The notes beneath the pieces were generated by a model, which made no database searches, was not told where the DNA came from, and saw only the letters and a list, made by a program, of their open reading frames with translations. Positions 15,865 to 25,249 of a DNA stretch of 64,000 nt are shown piece by piece. Each line of letters starts with the position of its first letter. Position 1 is the stretch's first letter. Source of the stretch: JALZKA01 sp963701205 (GTDB lineage: Bacteria > Actinomycetota > Thermoleophilia > Solirubrobacterales > 70-9); the NCBI GenBank assembly GCA_963701205.1, contig OY969575.1, positions 1,798,001-1,862,000 on the forward strand. The letters are read 5' to 3'. Position numbers and translations under genes: made by a program.

Positions 15865-17403
15865 ATGAGTGAGACGACTCGGGGTTCCGACCTTCAGCGC
15901 GCGTTTGAGGCTGCCAACGCAGGCGGTCCCGAGCGCCACCATTCAAAGACGGCCGAGCAGGGGAAACTGCCCGTGCGTGAGCGCGTCGCCCTCCTCGTTG
16001 ACGCGGGATCGTTTGCCGAGGAAGGCTTGCTGGCGAATTGGGATCAGGAGGGTCTTGGCGCTGACGGGGTCGTAACCGGCTTGGCGCTCGTTGCCGGGCG
16101 CAAGGTGGCGCTGATGGCAAATGACCCCACCGTCAAGGCGGGATCGTGGGGCCCCAAGACGGTCGAGAAGATCCTGCGCATCCAGGAGCGGGCGCTCAGC
16201 CTTGAGGTTCCGATGATCTATCTCGTGGACTCGGCGGGAGCCCGGATCACCGAGCAGGTACGGATGTTCCCCGGTCGCAGGGGGGCGGGCCGCATCTTCT
16301 ACAACGAGGTGAAGATGTCGGGGCGCGTGCCCCAGGTCTGCGTGCTCTTCGGCCCCTCGGCTGCCGGCGGCGCTTATATCCCGGCCTTTTGCGACGTCGT
16401 GATCATGCGCGAAGGTAACGCCTCGATGTATCTGGGTTCGCCGAGGATGGCGGAGATGGTGATCGGCGAGAAAGTGACCCTTGAGGAGATGGGCGGCGCC
16501 AAGATGCACACCGGCGTGTCCGGCTGCGGGCACTTCTTGGCCCAGACCGATGAGGACGCGATCGAGACCGCCAAGCGTTACCTCTCCTATATGCCCACGA
16601 ACTGGCGCGAAGCGGCGCCCACTGCGCCTCCAGCGCCCCCGGCCACGGACCACTCGCCCTCCGCGATCATTCCCGCTGACGAGAAGACCTCGTTCGATAT
16701 CAAGGATCTGATCGCCGCGCTCACGGACGCCGATTCGTTTTGTGAAGTCCATGCCCGGTGGGCGAAGGAGCTCGTGGTGGGCTACGCCCGCCTCGACGGT
16801 CGGGCGGTTGGCATCGTGGCTAACCAGCCGCGTCAGAAGGGTGGGGTGCTCTTCGTCGATTCGGCTGACAAGGCGGCGCGGTTCATCGTCACATGCAACG
16901 CGTTCAACATTCCGCTGCTGTTCCTAGCGGACGTTCCGGGTTTCATGATCGGAACCGACGTCGAGCGCCAGGGGATCATCCGCCATGGGGCCAAGATGAT
17001 CTCGGCAGTTTCGGAGGCCACCGTGCCGAAGATTTCCGTGATCGTCCGCAAGGCCTATGGTGCCGGGCTGTACGCGATGGCGGGACCGGCTTTCGAGCCG
17101 GATGCGACGATCGCTCTGCCCGGGGCGTCGATCGCGGTGATGGGCCCCGAAGCCGCCGTCAACGCCGTCTTTTTGAATCAGATCCAGGCCATTGATGACG
17201 AAGTTGAGCGGGCAGAATTCATCGCCGCCAAGCGATCCGAGTACGCGGCTGACATCGACATCCTGCACCTTGCGTCGGAGATGGTGATCGACGCTGTCGT
17301 CGAGCCCGACGCGTTGAGGGAAGTGCTGGTTGGGCGCTTTGCGATGGCCGAGGGGCGCGACCGCTCCTTCAGCGAGCGCCGTCACCCAATCACGCCCGCC
17401 TGA
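15865..17403 (+). CDS. acyl-CoA carboxylase carboxyltransferase (beta) subunit
   Basis: A 512-residue crotonase-fold carboxyltransferase of the propionyl-/methylcrotonyl-/geranyl-CoA carboxylase family. The N-half (KLPVRERVALLVD, DSAGARITEQVRMFPGRRGAG) and C-half (FIVTCNAFNIPLLFLADVPGF, KAYGAGLYAMAGPAF) signatures are intact, including the two oxyanion glycine pairs. The matching biotin carboxylase subunit is not in the window. With the lyase and dehydrogenase nearby, methylcrotonyl-CoA carboxylase (leucine breakdown) is plausible, but propionyl-CoA cannot be excluded. The ATG at 15865 was chosen because the extra 12 codons upstream overlap the end of the DivIVA-like gene region without family similarity. 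Confidence 0.9.
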   Translation: MSETTRGSDLQRAFEAANAGGPERHHSKTAEQGKLPVRERVALLVDAGSFAEEGLLANWDQEGLGADGVVTGLALVAGRKVALMANDPTVKAGSWGPKTVEKILRIQERALSLEVPMIYLVDSAGARITEQVRMFPGRRGAGRIFYNEVKMSGRVPQVCVLFGPSAAGGAYIPAFCDVVIMREGNASMYLGSPRMAEMVIGEKVTLEEMGGAKMHTGVSGCGHFLAQTDEDAIETAKRYLSYMPTNWREAAPTAPPAPPATDHSPSAIIPADEKTSFDIKDLIAALTDADSFCEVHARWAKELVVGYARLDGRAVGIVANQPRQKGGVLFVDSADKAARFIVTCNAFNIPLLFLADVPGFMIGTDVERQGIIRHGAKMISAVSEATVPKISVIVRKAYGAGLYAMAGPAFEPDATIALPGASIAVMGPEAAVNAVFLNQIQAIDDEVERAEFIAAKRSEYAADIDILHLASEMVIDAVVEPDALREVLVGRFAMAEGRDRSFSERRHPITPA

Positions 17404-17405
17404 CG

Positions 17406-18038
17406 ATGCTGGGGGTGATCCTCGGCAGTGGTGCCGCGGGACTCGACCTGGGCGAGGGGGTCTTCGCAATTGAGCGCCACGGTCAACCGCACCGGCTTCC
17501 CCACCAAATCGACCACCAAGCGAATTTGCGGGTGCTTCACGAGGCGGGGTGCGACCGGGTCCTGGGCGTGGCGTCGGTCGGCGGCTTGCGACCGGAGCTT
17601 GGCCCGGGGACGCTGGTCGTGCCGGACGATTTCATCGCGCTTGACCTGCCGGCGCTGACGCTGCTGGACGGAGTGGCGGCGCACCGTGTCCCTGGATTTG
17701 ATTCCGAATGGCGCCAGTCGGTGGTCACCACCCTGGGAGGGCATTGTGAAATCTGCGATGGCGGCATCTATTGGCAGGTCAACGGCCCGCGCCTGGAGAC
17801 GGCGGCCGAAGTCCGATTCGTCGCGCAACACGCCGACGTGATCGGGATGACGGTCGCTTCCGAATGCATAGTGGCCGGTGAAATTGGCATCTCGTACGCG
17901 GCGATTTGCATGGTGGACAACCTCGCCAACGGCGTATCGGCGTCCAGCCTGGAACTGGCGGATGTTGCGGCTGGCCAGGCCCGCCACCGCACCCAGATCG
18001 CGAACTTGCTGGGGGCGGCGCTTCCCGCGCTTGCCTGA
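17406..18038 (+). CDS. purine nucleoside / methylthioadenosine phosphorylase family
   Basis: A 210-residue phosphorylase, short for the family (about 250-290). It has the phosphate-binding start LGVILGSGAAGLDLG, the active-site NGPRLETAAEVR and IGMTVASECIVAGE motifs. Such enzymes split methylthioadenosine, inosine or methylthioinosine with phosphate. The next gene encodes a methylthioadenosine/adenosylhomocysteine deaminase, so 5'-methylthioinosine is a good candidate substrate. It starts 2 bp after the carboxylase stop, suggesting one transcript. Confidence 0.85.
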   Translation: MLGVILGSGAAGLDLGEGVFAIERHGQPHRLPHQIDHQANLRVLHEAGCDRVLGVASVGGLRPELGPGTLVVPDDFIALDLPALTLLDGVAAHRVPGFDSEWRQSVVTTLGGHCEICDGGIYWQVNGPRLETAAEVRFVAQHADVIGMTVASECIVAGEIGISYAAICMVDNLANGVSASSLELADVAAGQARHRTQIANLLGAALPALA

Positions 18039-18094
18039 GCGTTCGCGCGGAGCTCGGCGCCGCGGCTTTTTGCAGGTGGCACTACCCTCATCCG

Positions 18095-19348
18095 ATGGGT
18101 CTCGCGGTCGTCAAAGCCACCCTCGATGGAGTCACGACGGGGCTTCGTTGCGAGGCTGGCACCATCGTGGCGCTTGGCCCAGACGTCGAACCGGCGCCCG
18201 GCGACGACGTAATCGACGGGGAGGGCCGGGCCCTCGTCCCGGGATTTGTCAACGCCCACACGCATGCTGGAATGACCCTGTTTCGGGGCTATGCCGACGA
18301 TTTGCCGTTGATGCGCTGGCTGGAAGATCACATCTGGCCCGTCGAGAAGCTGATGAGCGACGACGACGTCTATTGGGGCACCCGCCTCGCCTGCGTCGAG
18401 ATGATTCGGACCGGAACCACGATGTTTTGGGACATGTACTGGCACGCCGACGCCGCGGCGCGGGCGGTTGAGGACGCCGGGGTCCGGGCGGTTACGGCGG
18501 CGCCTCTGATCGATGGCCTGGACCCCGGGAAGGCGGAGCGCGCGTGTGCTGATGCTGAGCGGAGCATCGAGGCGATCAGGGCGACCGGCGGCGACTTGGC
18601 TCGACCGGGCTTTGCGCCACACGCGATCTACTCCGTCAGCGAGAAGTCGTTGCGCCGCGTCGCGGAACGGGCGGCAGAGCTTGAAGTGCCGATCCAGATC
18701 CACCTGTCCGAGACGGAGGCCGAGGTCGCTGACTGCGTGCGTGAACATGGGATCAGACCGGCCCAGCTTCTTAATCGTTGCGGCCTGCTTGGACCCACCA
18801 CGATCCTTGCTCATGGCGTCTGGCTCGACGACGCGGAGCTGGACTTGATCGCAGCCAGCGGGGCGACCGTTGTGACCAACCCGGTGGCCAATCTGAAGCT
18901 GGCCGTGGGCGGCTTGTTCCCCTACATCGCCGCCCGGGAGCGAGGCGTGCATATGGGCCTCGGCACGGACGGCCCAGGGTCTAACAATTCTCTGGATCTG
19001 GTCGATGACACGAAGGTGTTCGCTTTGCTGCAAAAAAACGACGCGGGCGACCCTGCGGCGGTTACGGCCGCCGAGGCGCTCGAACTTGCCCGCGGCGAAC
19101 GATCTCCACTTCTTTTTCGACCTGCGCTCGCGGTTGGATCGGACGCCGATTTTCTGTTGGTTCGCACCGAGACTCCCGAGCTTGGCCTCGGTGCGCTTGA
19201 CGCGGGCATTGTCTACGCGGCTTCCGGCGCGATCGTGGATGCGACCGTTGTGGCAGGGCAGGTCCTCATGCGGGGTGGCCACATCGGCGATGAGGCTGAG
19301 GTACTGGCGCACGCCCGTGCTCAAGCCGTAAGTCTTGGACTCCGATGA
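18095..19348 (+). CDS. mtaD: S-methylthioadenosine / S-adenosylhomocysteine deaminase
   Basis: A 417-residue amidohydrolase. The metal ligands are visible: HTH (55-57) after VNA, a third His in IHLSETEAE, a fourth in ILAHGVWLD and the Asp in GTDGPGSNNSLDL. This set and the SNNSLDL ending are typical of MtaD, which deaminates methylthioadenosine or adenosylhomocysteine to the inosine forms. Paired with the phosphorylase upstream it would recycle the by-product of polyamine and SAM metabolism. Its stop overlaps the GGDEF gene by 4 nt. Confidence 0.92.
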   Translation: MGLAVVKATLDGVTTGLRCEAGTIVALGPDVEPAPGDDVIDGEGRALVPGFVNAHTHAGMTLFRGYADDLPLMRWLEDHIWPVEKLMSDDDVYWGTRLACVEMIRTGTTMFWDMYWHADAAARAVEDAGVRAVTAAPLIDGLDPGKAERACADAERSIEAIRATGGDLARPGFAPHAIYSVSEKSLRRVAERAAELEVPIQIHLSETEAEVADCVREHGIRPAQLLNRCGLLGPTTILAHGVWLDDAELDLIAASGATVVTNPVANLKLAVGGLFPYIAARERGVHMGLGTDGPGSNNSLDLVDDTKVFALLQKNDAGDPAAVTAAEALELARGERSPLLFRPALAVGSDADFLLVRTETPELGLGALDAGIVYAASGAIVDATVVAGQVLMRGGHIGDEAEVLAHARAQAVSLGLR

Positions 19349-20448
19349 TGGCTACACGCGCCAAACCGCCACCGGATTCCCCCGCCAGCCTGCGCTGGCG
19401 GGATGTTCGTCCACGCATGGAGTCCCGGGCGGACCGGGTGACGATCGCAAGCACGCTTGGCGGTCTCTTGATTTTCGGCGGCGCGCTCGTCCTGATCAGC
19501 TCGCAGATTGATCGAGGAGCTGGCCAAAACGAGGCCGGGGTCGCTGCGGCGGCTGGCGTGGCGATCCTTGGTGGGGGCCTTGTTCTCTTGCTCGCAGGCA
19601 GGCTCCCTGGCTGGTTCTTGCGGGTGATCCCCTTCCTGGGAGCGGTCCTCGTCGGCGTGGCGATCCACTACGGCAGCGCTGCCGCTGCGGCGTCATACGC
19701 GATGCTATTTCTCTGGGTGATCGCGGCCGCCGCGCTGTTCTTTGACTTCGGGATCATGCTCCTGCACGGCCTCGTCGCGCTGGCGATCTACGGATTTGTG
19801 CTCGCGGTGGACAAGGGGCACCAGGCCGTTGAGATTCACCTCTTGTTTGCCGGCGGATCGGTTTTCGGGATCACCCTCGCGATGAGCGGCCTGATCCGGC
19901 AGCTTCACCGACGCATGGCCCAGCTTGAGATGACCGCGCAAACCGATCCGCTGACCGGCGTCTTGAACCGACGCGCGCTGACCGACGCCTTTGGGCGCGA
20001 AATCTCGCGTGCCCAGCGGCGCGATGATGGCGCGCTTGGGCTGATCGTGTTGGACCTTGATCGTTTCAAGACGTTCAATGACACCTACGGACATCCAGCC
20101 GGTGACGTCATTTTGCGCCGGCTATGTGACGTCCTGGTGAAGTCGTCCCGCTCGGAGGACTACATCGTTCGGCTCGGTGGCGAGGAATTCGCGGTGTTGG
20201 CGCCGGAGTCAGATCTGGCGGGCACGCTTGTCATGGCCGAGCGGCTGCGACGTGGGGTCGAGTTGGAGTTCAGTCCCGCTGACGAGCGCCTGACCGTCAG
20301 TCTCGGCGTATCCGCTTTTCCTGAGAATGGCCTGACCGGTTCCGACTTGATGGCGGCTGCCGACAAGGCTCTGTACGAGGCCAAGGCGGCGGGCCGAAAC
20401 AAGGCGTTCGTCAGTTCCGCATCACCGAAGCCGACCCCCGCGTCCTAG
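19345..20448 (+). CDS. membrane diguanylate cyclase (GGDEF)
   Basis: A 367-residue protein with about six membrane helices (residues 30-185) and a C-terminal GGDEF domain (about 200-360). The active site is GGEEF (278-282), a functional variant, and the product-inhibition I-site RSED is at 269-272, correctly five residues ahead. It should make cyclic di-GMP and be feedback-controlled. The membrane region is a generic sensor without a recognised domain. It ends in a shared CTAG with the convergent acetoacetyl-CoA synthetase gene. Confidence 0.9.
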   Translation: MMATRAKPPPDSPASLRWRDVRPRMESRADRVTIASTLGGLLIFGGALVLISSQIDRGAGQNEAGVAAAAGVAILGGGLVLLLAGRLPGWFLRVIPFLGAVLVGVAIHYGSAAAAASYAMLFLWVIAAAALFFDFGIMLLHGLVALAIYGFVLAVDKGHQAVEIHLLFAGGSVFGITLAMSGLIRQLHRRMAQLEMTAQTDPLTGVLNRRALTDAFGREISRAQRRDDGALGLIVLDLDRFKTFNDTYGHPAGDVILRRLCDVLVKSSRSEDYIVRLGGEEFAVLAPESDLAGTLVMAERLRRGVELEFSPADERLTVSLGVSAFPENGLTGSDLMAAADKALYEAKAAGRNKAFVSSASPKPTPAS

Positions 20449-22433
20449 GCCTGCTGGCGCGCGGCGAATTCAACGAACCAGTCGAGCGCTGCGGGGTTGG
20501 TGAGCGAGTCCCGGCTGGCCGCCTGCTCGACGGGGGTTCCCATCAGGATCCGCTTGACGGGAACCTCCAATGCTTTCCCGGAGAGGGTGCGGGGCACCTC
20601 GGCGATCGCGTGCGCTTCGTCCGGGACGTGTCGGGGCGAGCAGTCCTCACGCACCTTTGCCGCGATCCGGCTTACAAGCTCGTCCGTCAGGTCGGCCCCA
20701 GGCTCAAGGACGACGAACAGCGGCATCCAGCCTTCGGTGCCGGGGCGGGGGACGTCAACTACGAGCGCGTCGCTGACTTCCTCCAAGGCAAGGACGGCCC
20801 GGTAGATCTCGCTCGTGCCCATGCGGATTCCACCCCGATTGATCGTGGAGTCTGAGCGTCCGTAGATGATCGCCGTCCCGCGCTCGGTGATCTCGATCCA
20901 GTCCCCGTGTCGCCAGATTCCGGGGAACATCTCGAAGTAGGAAGCCCGGTAGCGCTCGTCACCCGGGTCGTTCCAGAAGTGGGTCGGCATCGACGGCATC
21001 GGCTCGGTGATGACCAGCTCTCCGACCTGGCCGGTCAGCGAGGTCCCGTCCTCGTCGAATGCCTCGACCTTGCAGCCAAGCGAGCGCCCCTGCAGTTCGC
21101 CTCGATAGACGGGAAGGGTTGGCACGCCGCCAACGAACGCCGTGCAGACATCCGTGCCGCCCGATGTGGAAAAGAGCCACGTATCGGCGCCCAGTTCGTC
21201 ATAGACCCATTGGAAGCCCTCCGGCGAAAGCGGTGAACCCGTCGCTCCCACCGATCGCAGGCGTGACAGGTCACGACCGGCTGCCGGCTTGACGCCGGAC
21301 TTCATGCAGCTCGCCAGATAGCTGGCGCCGACGCCAAAGCAGGTAATTTCAGCCATCTCCGCCAAATCCCAAAGGGCCCCCATATCCGGATAGCCCGGAT
21401 TGCCGTCGTAGAGCACGATCGAGGCCTTTGTCAGCAGCACGCCGACCAGGAAGTTCCACATCATCCAACCGGTCGTCGTGAACCAGAAAACGTTGTCGCC
21501 AGGGCGCGCGTCCAGGTGCAGGTGAAGCTTCTTGAGTTGTTCAACGAGGATGCCGCCGTGGCCCTGGACGATCGCCTTGGGAAGGCCCGTGGTACCTGAC
21601 GAGTAGAGAACCCAGAGAGGGTGGTCGAACGGCACCCGGTCGAACTCCAGCTCGGTTCCGGCACCGCTGTCGGCAAGGGCTTGCCAGCTCATCGCGTTGG
21701 CCAGCGTGGTGCCAGATTCGACGCCAAGGTAGGGGAGGAGGACCGTGTGCTCGAGGGTGGGCATCTCGGCTTGCAGGTCGGCAACGACATCGAGGCGGTC
21801 GAAGTCCTTGCCGCCGTAGCGGTATCCATCGACGCAAAACAGGACCTTGGGCTCGATCTGCGCGAAGCGATCGACGACGGAGCGCACACCGAAGTCCGGC
21901 GAACAACTCGACCACGTTGCGCCGATCGAGGCCGCCGCCAAGAATGCGACAAGCGTTTCCGGGATGTTTGGCATGTAGGCCACGACGCGGTCGCCGCGCT
22001 TGACGCCATGCGCCCGAAGGCCGCCCGCGACCGCTGCCACCTGGGCCTCGAGTTCGCCCCAGGTCATCGGGCTCAGATCGCGGATCTCGGACGCGCTCCT
22101 GAGCGCGATTGCGTTGGCATCCCTGTCGCGAAAGAAGTGCTCCGCATAGTTGAGGGTGGCTCCGGGAAACCACTCGACGCCGGGCATTTCGCGGCTACTC
22201 AGAACCGCGGCTGGGCGCGAATCGGAAACGACGCCGAAGTAATCCCAGATCGAGGCCCAAAAAGCGTCGAGGTCCTCAATGGACCAGCGCCAAAGCCGGT
22301 CATACTTGCCGCCGAAGTCCAGGTCGCGCTCGTTGGCCAGCCAGCGCTCGTAGGCCGTCAGGTTCGATGCCCGGACAACTGCCTGCGAAGGCGTCCAGAG
22401 CAGCTCGCCCCGGTTGGTTCGATCGGCCTCCAT
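20445..22433 (-). CDS. aacS: acetoacetyl-CoA synthetase
   Basis: A 662-residue ANL-superfamily ligase that converts acetoacetate, ATP and CoA to acetoacetyl-CoA. The AMP-binding loop SSGTTGLPKAIVQG, the long N-terminal region with VEWFPGATLNYAEH and FWFTTTGWMMWN are characteristic of AacS. Length is typical (about 650-660). It would take up acetoacetate released by HMG-CoA lyase or from ketone bodies. It follows the M28 peptidase gene by 12 bp on the same strand. Confidence 0.95.
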   Translation of the reverse strand: MEADRTNRGELLWTPSQAVVRASNLTAYERWLANERDLDFGGKYDRLWRWSIEDLDAFWASIWDYFGVVSDSRPAAVLSSREMPGVEWFPGATLNYAEHFFRDRDANAIALRSASEIRDLSPMTWGELEAQVAAVAGGLRAHGVKRGDRVVAYMPNIPETLVAFLAAASIGATWSSCSPDFGVRSVVDRFAQIEPKVLFCVDGYRYGGKDFDRLDVVADLQAEMPTLEHTVLLPYLGVESGTTLANAMSWQALADSGAGTELEFDRVPFDHPLWVLYSSGTTGLPKAIVQGHGGILVEQLKKLHLHLDARPGDNVFWFTTTGWMMWNFLVGVLLTKASIVLYDGNPGYPDMGALWDLAEMAEITCFGVGASYLASCMKSGVKPAAGRDLSRLRSVGATGSPLSPEGFQWVYDELGADTWLFSTSGGTDVCTAFVGGVPTLPVYRGELQGRSLGCKVEAFDEDGTSLTGQVGELVITEPMPSMPTHFWNDPGDERYRASYFEMFPGIWRHGDWIEITERGTAIIYGRSDSTINRGGIRMGTSEIYRAVLALEEVSDALVVDVPRPGTEGWMPLFVVLEPGADLTDELVSRIAAKVREDCSPRHVPDEAHAIAEVPRTLSGKALEVPVKRILMGTPVEQAASRDSLTNPAALDWFVEFAARQQA

Positions 22434-22445
22434 CGTGTCGTTCTA

Positions 22446-23732
22446 TCAGCCGCCTGGGCTGGCACGGCCGGCACGGCCAACGTCGCGATCAAGCGCCCTG
22501 ATCAGGTCAACAGCGAAGCCGTGGGCGCGATCAAGCGCCGCCGGATCAATGGCCTCAGACGTGTCGCTTGCGGTTCGCGTTCCAGTCGCGACCCGAGTCT
22601 CTGGCTCCAAGCAGGTAATCGACGTTGCCCGAAGCCCGTGGGCGCGCGCGGCGAGCGCGTCGCTCACTCGCTCGCTGATGTAGGGGACCGCCCGGTAGTG
22701 GTTGTCGCCGTCCCGGTCGGCGGCGGCAACTGCGTCACAAAGCTCCAGCACGCGGCGGTCCATTTCAAAGGCAACCGTTAGCCCTTCCGCGGTCGCGTAG
22801 TGGACTTCCCCGACACCGACGGAGTCAATCGCGACTGCATAGGTGGGGCGCGTCACGCTCGCGTCGGACTCGGATCGGACAAACGCGCGCATGCCCTCGC
22901 CGCCGGATGCCCCGCCGCCGGTCAATACAAGCCAGACGTCGAGGTTCGTCGTTGGATCCCGGTCAATCTCATCAGCAACCGACAGCGCGACAGCAACCCC
23001 ACTGGCGTTGTCGTTTGCCCCCGCGGTTACAGCCGAGAGGTACACATCGATGAGCGCGTATGTCGCGAACAAAAGCAGGAGCGTGGGAGGCAGCTGGAGC
23101 ACCGCAAGTCCTTCGGACTCGACTCCGGCCATTCGCGCTCCCAGGATGGGAAGCAGCAGCGCCGCCGACCAGAATGGGAGTCGGGCAGCGGGAAACGGCA
23201 GCAAGCTTGTCAGGCTGCGAATTCGCTCGGCGACCCGAGGACTGAAGATCAAGCCCGCCTGCGGAGCGTCGTAGTGCGCCACAAGCAATAGGCGGGCCGG
23301 TGCGTTCGGATTAGGCCCTGGCGAAACGATGTTCTGCGATGCGCGTCGGAAGAAGAGCGAGCGAATCAGGTATCGGCGGGAGTTGAGGTCCAGGTAAAGC
23401 GAGGTGGTGGTCAACAGCACGAGCGCGAATCCGGCGACGGGTTCGGCAATGGCGAGGAGGCTGCCCGCGGCGGCAAGCAGCAGATGCGCAGCGATGACCA
23501 GCGGGGCCTGAGGGTGCACGTGGATCGGCTCCGACCGGAAGCGGCGCCCAGTTGCCTTCTTGATCCGTTGGCCAAGCATGTTTGCGGCGCGGCGCTCAGC
23601 GTCGGACCCCGTCAAGCGATTCCGGATCGCGCACAGGTCGCCGATCACCCGCGTTCGGTCCGAGTCGTGGTTCGGTTTCGCAACCGGTGACGCCTTTGTA
23701 TCTTGGCGCCGCACGCGCCTGCCGAATCTCAC
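22446..23732 (-). CDS. membrane-anchored M28-family metallopeptidase
   Basis: A protein of about 428 residues (GTG start at 23732; GTG 23714 is also possible). It has hydrophobic helices near the N-terminal third, then a zinc aminopeptidase-like domain: HYDAPQAG (metal His and Asp), GANDNASGVA (bridging Asp) and TGGGASGGEGMRAF, where family members carry the catalytic Glu in an EExG context. Here the Glu is in GGEG, so the catalytic pair is atypical. Peptides or small amide substrates are possible. The open frame extends upstream through tRNA-Leu(CAA), which is clearly not coding. Confidence 0.8.
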   Translation of the reverse strand: MRFGRRVRRQDTKASPVAKPNHDSDRTRVIGDLCAIRNRLTGSDAERRAANMLGQRIKKATGRRFRSEPIHVHPQAPLVIAAHLLLAAAGSLLAIAEPVAGFALVLLTTTSLYLDLNSRRYLIRSLFFRRASQNIVSPGPNPNAPARLLLVAHYDAPQAGLIFSPRVAERIRSLTSLLPFPAARLPFWSAALLLPILGARMAGVESEGLAVLQLPPTLLLLFATYALIDVYLSAVTAGANDNASGVAVALSVADEIDRDPTTNLDVWLVLTGGGASGGEGMRAFVRSESDASVTRPTYAVAIDSVGVGEVHYATAEGLTVAFEMDRRVLELCDAVAAADRDGDNHYRAVPYISERVSDALAARAHGLRATSITCLEPETRVATGTRTASDTSEAIDPAALDRAHGFAVDLIRALDRDVGRAGRASPGG

Positions 23733-23781
23733 AGGGCGATTATCGCGGGCGGGCGTCGCGTCCGCATCGATCGCTCCCAGA

Positions 23782-23865
23782 TACGGCGGGTGGGAGTCGA
23801 ACCCACAAGCTCTTTCGAGCAATGGATTTTGAATCCATCTCCTTTACCAGTTTGGACACCGCCGC
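23782..23865 (-). tRNA. tRNA-Leu (CAA)
   Basis: An 84-nt type II tRNA on the - strand. Acceptor GCGGCGG pairs with CCGCCGT (one G-U), the anticodon stem ATGGA/TCCAT encloses TTCAAAA with anticodon CAA, the long variable arm has a GCTC-GAAA-GAGC hairpin, and the T arm is GTGGG-TTCGACT-CCCAC. The discriminator is A and CCA is not encoded. Confidence 0.93.
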
Positions 23866-23920
23866 TCGTCTGCACATTCTGGCAAGCGTGGCAGCGGGTG
23901 CGTCCCGCTAGCCTCGAATC

Positions 23921-24607
23921 ATGTGCGGGCGCTACACCCTCACCAATCCGGATCCGAAGCGCTTGCGCCTGCGGTTCGGACTGGATGAGCGCCTTGATAT
24001 TGCCGACGAGCCGCGATTCAACATCGCGCCGACAGACCCGGTCCTGGCCGTTCGTGACCTCGATGCGGGGCGCGATCTCGGCAGGCTCCGGTGGGGACTG
24101 GTCCCGGGGAGATGGGCGGCTGAGCGGAAGGGCAGACCCTTGATCAACGCCAAGGCCGAGACGCTCGCAACCCAGCCTGCCTTTGCGGATTCGTTTGCCG
24201 GTCGCCGGTGCCTGATCCCGGCCGACGGTTTTTATGAGTGGCGACGCGACAAGAGCGGCAAAGTGCCCGTCTGGATCCATCGCGCTGATGGCGATCTGTT
24301 CGCGTTTGCCGGGATCTGGGCCGAATACCGCCCGCGGGGCGGCGATCCGATCCACAGCTGCGCGATCGTCACTTGCGCGCCCAACGACCTGATCCGGCCG
24401 ATCCATGACCGGATGCCGGCGATCTTGGACCGGGGCGACGAAGCGCGTTGGCTCGATCGCAACTTGGGCGCAAACGAATTGCTCGCGCTGCTCAGGCCGG
24501 CACCGGACTCCGATCTTGTGACGCGTGATGTTTCGCACCTCGTCTCGAGCGTGCGCGAGGATGGCGCGCGGCTGATTGAACCGCGTGTTGCAGAATCGCT
24601 GTTTTAG
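23921..24607 (+). CDS. SOS response-associated protein, HMCES/YedK family
   Basis: A 228-residue SRAP-domain protein. Cys2 becomes the N-terminal catalytic residue after Met removal (MCGRYTL) and forms a thiazolidine bond with abasic sites in single-stranded DNA, shielding them. The supporting residues are present: the Asn in INAKAET, the Glu in GFYEW and the His in HDRMPAIL. Length is normal. It stands alone 55 bp after the tRNA, with no LexA box recognised by eye. Confidence 0.94.
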   Translation: MCGRYTLTNPDPKRLRLRFGLDERLDIADEPRFNIAPTDPVLAVRDLDAGRDLGRLRWGLVPGRWAAERKGRPLINAKAETLATQPAFADSFAGRRCLIPADGFYEWRRDKSGKVPVWIHRADGDLFAFAGIWAEYRPRGGDPIHSCAIVTCAPNDLIRPIHDRMPAILDRGDEARWLDRNLGANELLALLRPAPDSDLVTRDVSHLVSSVREDGARLIEPRVAESLF

Positions 24608-24672
24608 GGCGAAAGTTCACGCTCCGGGTGCTTAGATGTGGCAGCAACCGCAACCAAGCCCAAAGGAAGCGG

Positions 24673-25215
24673 GTGGATCCATTGAACAAACACCACGGAC
24701 TGGTGTCGTATTTCGCGGCTCTTGTCATTATTTCCGCGCTTCTCGCGGGCTCGGCGTTCTCGGCGCAGGCGGCTGACGGCTGCGGGCGCACCGCGGGCCA
24801 GCCGACCGGTTCGCTTTCCAAGCCTGTCGTCCGAAAGGTCGTGCGCTGCCTGGTCAATCTGGAGCGAGGATCCGATCTCAAGGGCCGGCGCAAACTGTCG
24901 AGAGCGGCGCAGCGGCACTCCAGCCACATGCAGCGCAGCCGCTGCTTTGACCACTTCTGTTCAGGGGAGCCCAGCACGGAATCGCGGATTCGCTCAACCG
25001 GGTATTTCAAGGGCGCGTCGAACTGGGGCTTCGGTGAAGTGATAGCCAGGGGCCGCCAGGGAATCGCGCCGCGCAAGATCGTCAAGCTTTGGATGGAGAG
25101 CCCTAGCCACCGCAGCACGTTGCTTGATTCCCGGTTCAGGCACATGGGGGTGGGTGTCAGCGCCCGTAAAGGCAAGGCCTATTACACCGTTGACCTCGGC
25201 TACCGATCGAGGTAG
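24673..25215 (+). CDS. secreted CAP-domain protein, copy 1
   Basis: A 180-residue protein with a signal peptide (about 1-34, ending in SAQA) and a CAP/SCP-PR1 domain: AAQRHSSHMQRSRCFDHFC (two His of the cavity and paired Cys), GFGEVIARG and WMESPSHRSTLLDSRF. The usual GEN motif is GEV here. CAP proteins act outside the cell as lipid-binding, protease-like or adhesion factors; a function here cannot be given. The GTG start follows AAAGGAAG at good spacing. It is the first of three paralogues interleaved with tRNAs. Confidence 0.87.
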   Translation: MDPLNKHHGLVSYFAALVIISALLAGSAFSAQAADGCGRTAGQPTGSLSKPVVRKVVRCLVNLERGSDLKGRRKLSRAAQRHSSHMQRSRCFDHFCSGEPSTESRIRSTGYFKGASNWGFGEVIARGRQGIAPRKIVKLWMESPSHRSTLLDSRFRHMGVGVSARKGKAYYTVDLGYRSR

Positions 25216-25249
25216 GAGTAGAGCTGGGGTTAGGACTGGCGGGCGGCGG

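Noticed and set aside
23733..23822. Upstream extension of the M28 peptidase frame (about 30 codons)
   Set aside because: The extension reads through tRNA-Leu(CAA) and has no family character; the gene must start after it.
23782..23865. Reading this tRNA as tRNA-Gln because of a TTG-like triplet in its anticodon region
   Set aside because: The seven-base loop TTCAAAA puts CAA at positions 34-36, and the long variable arm is that of a leucine tRNA.
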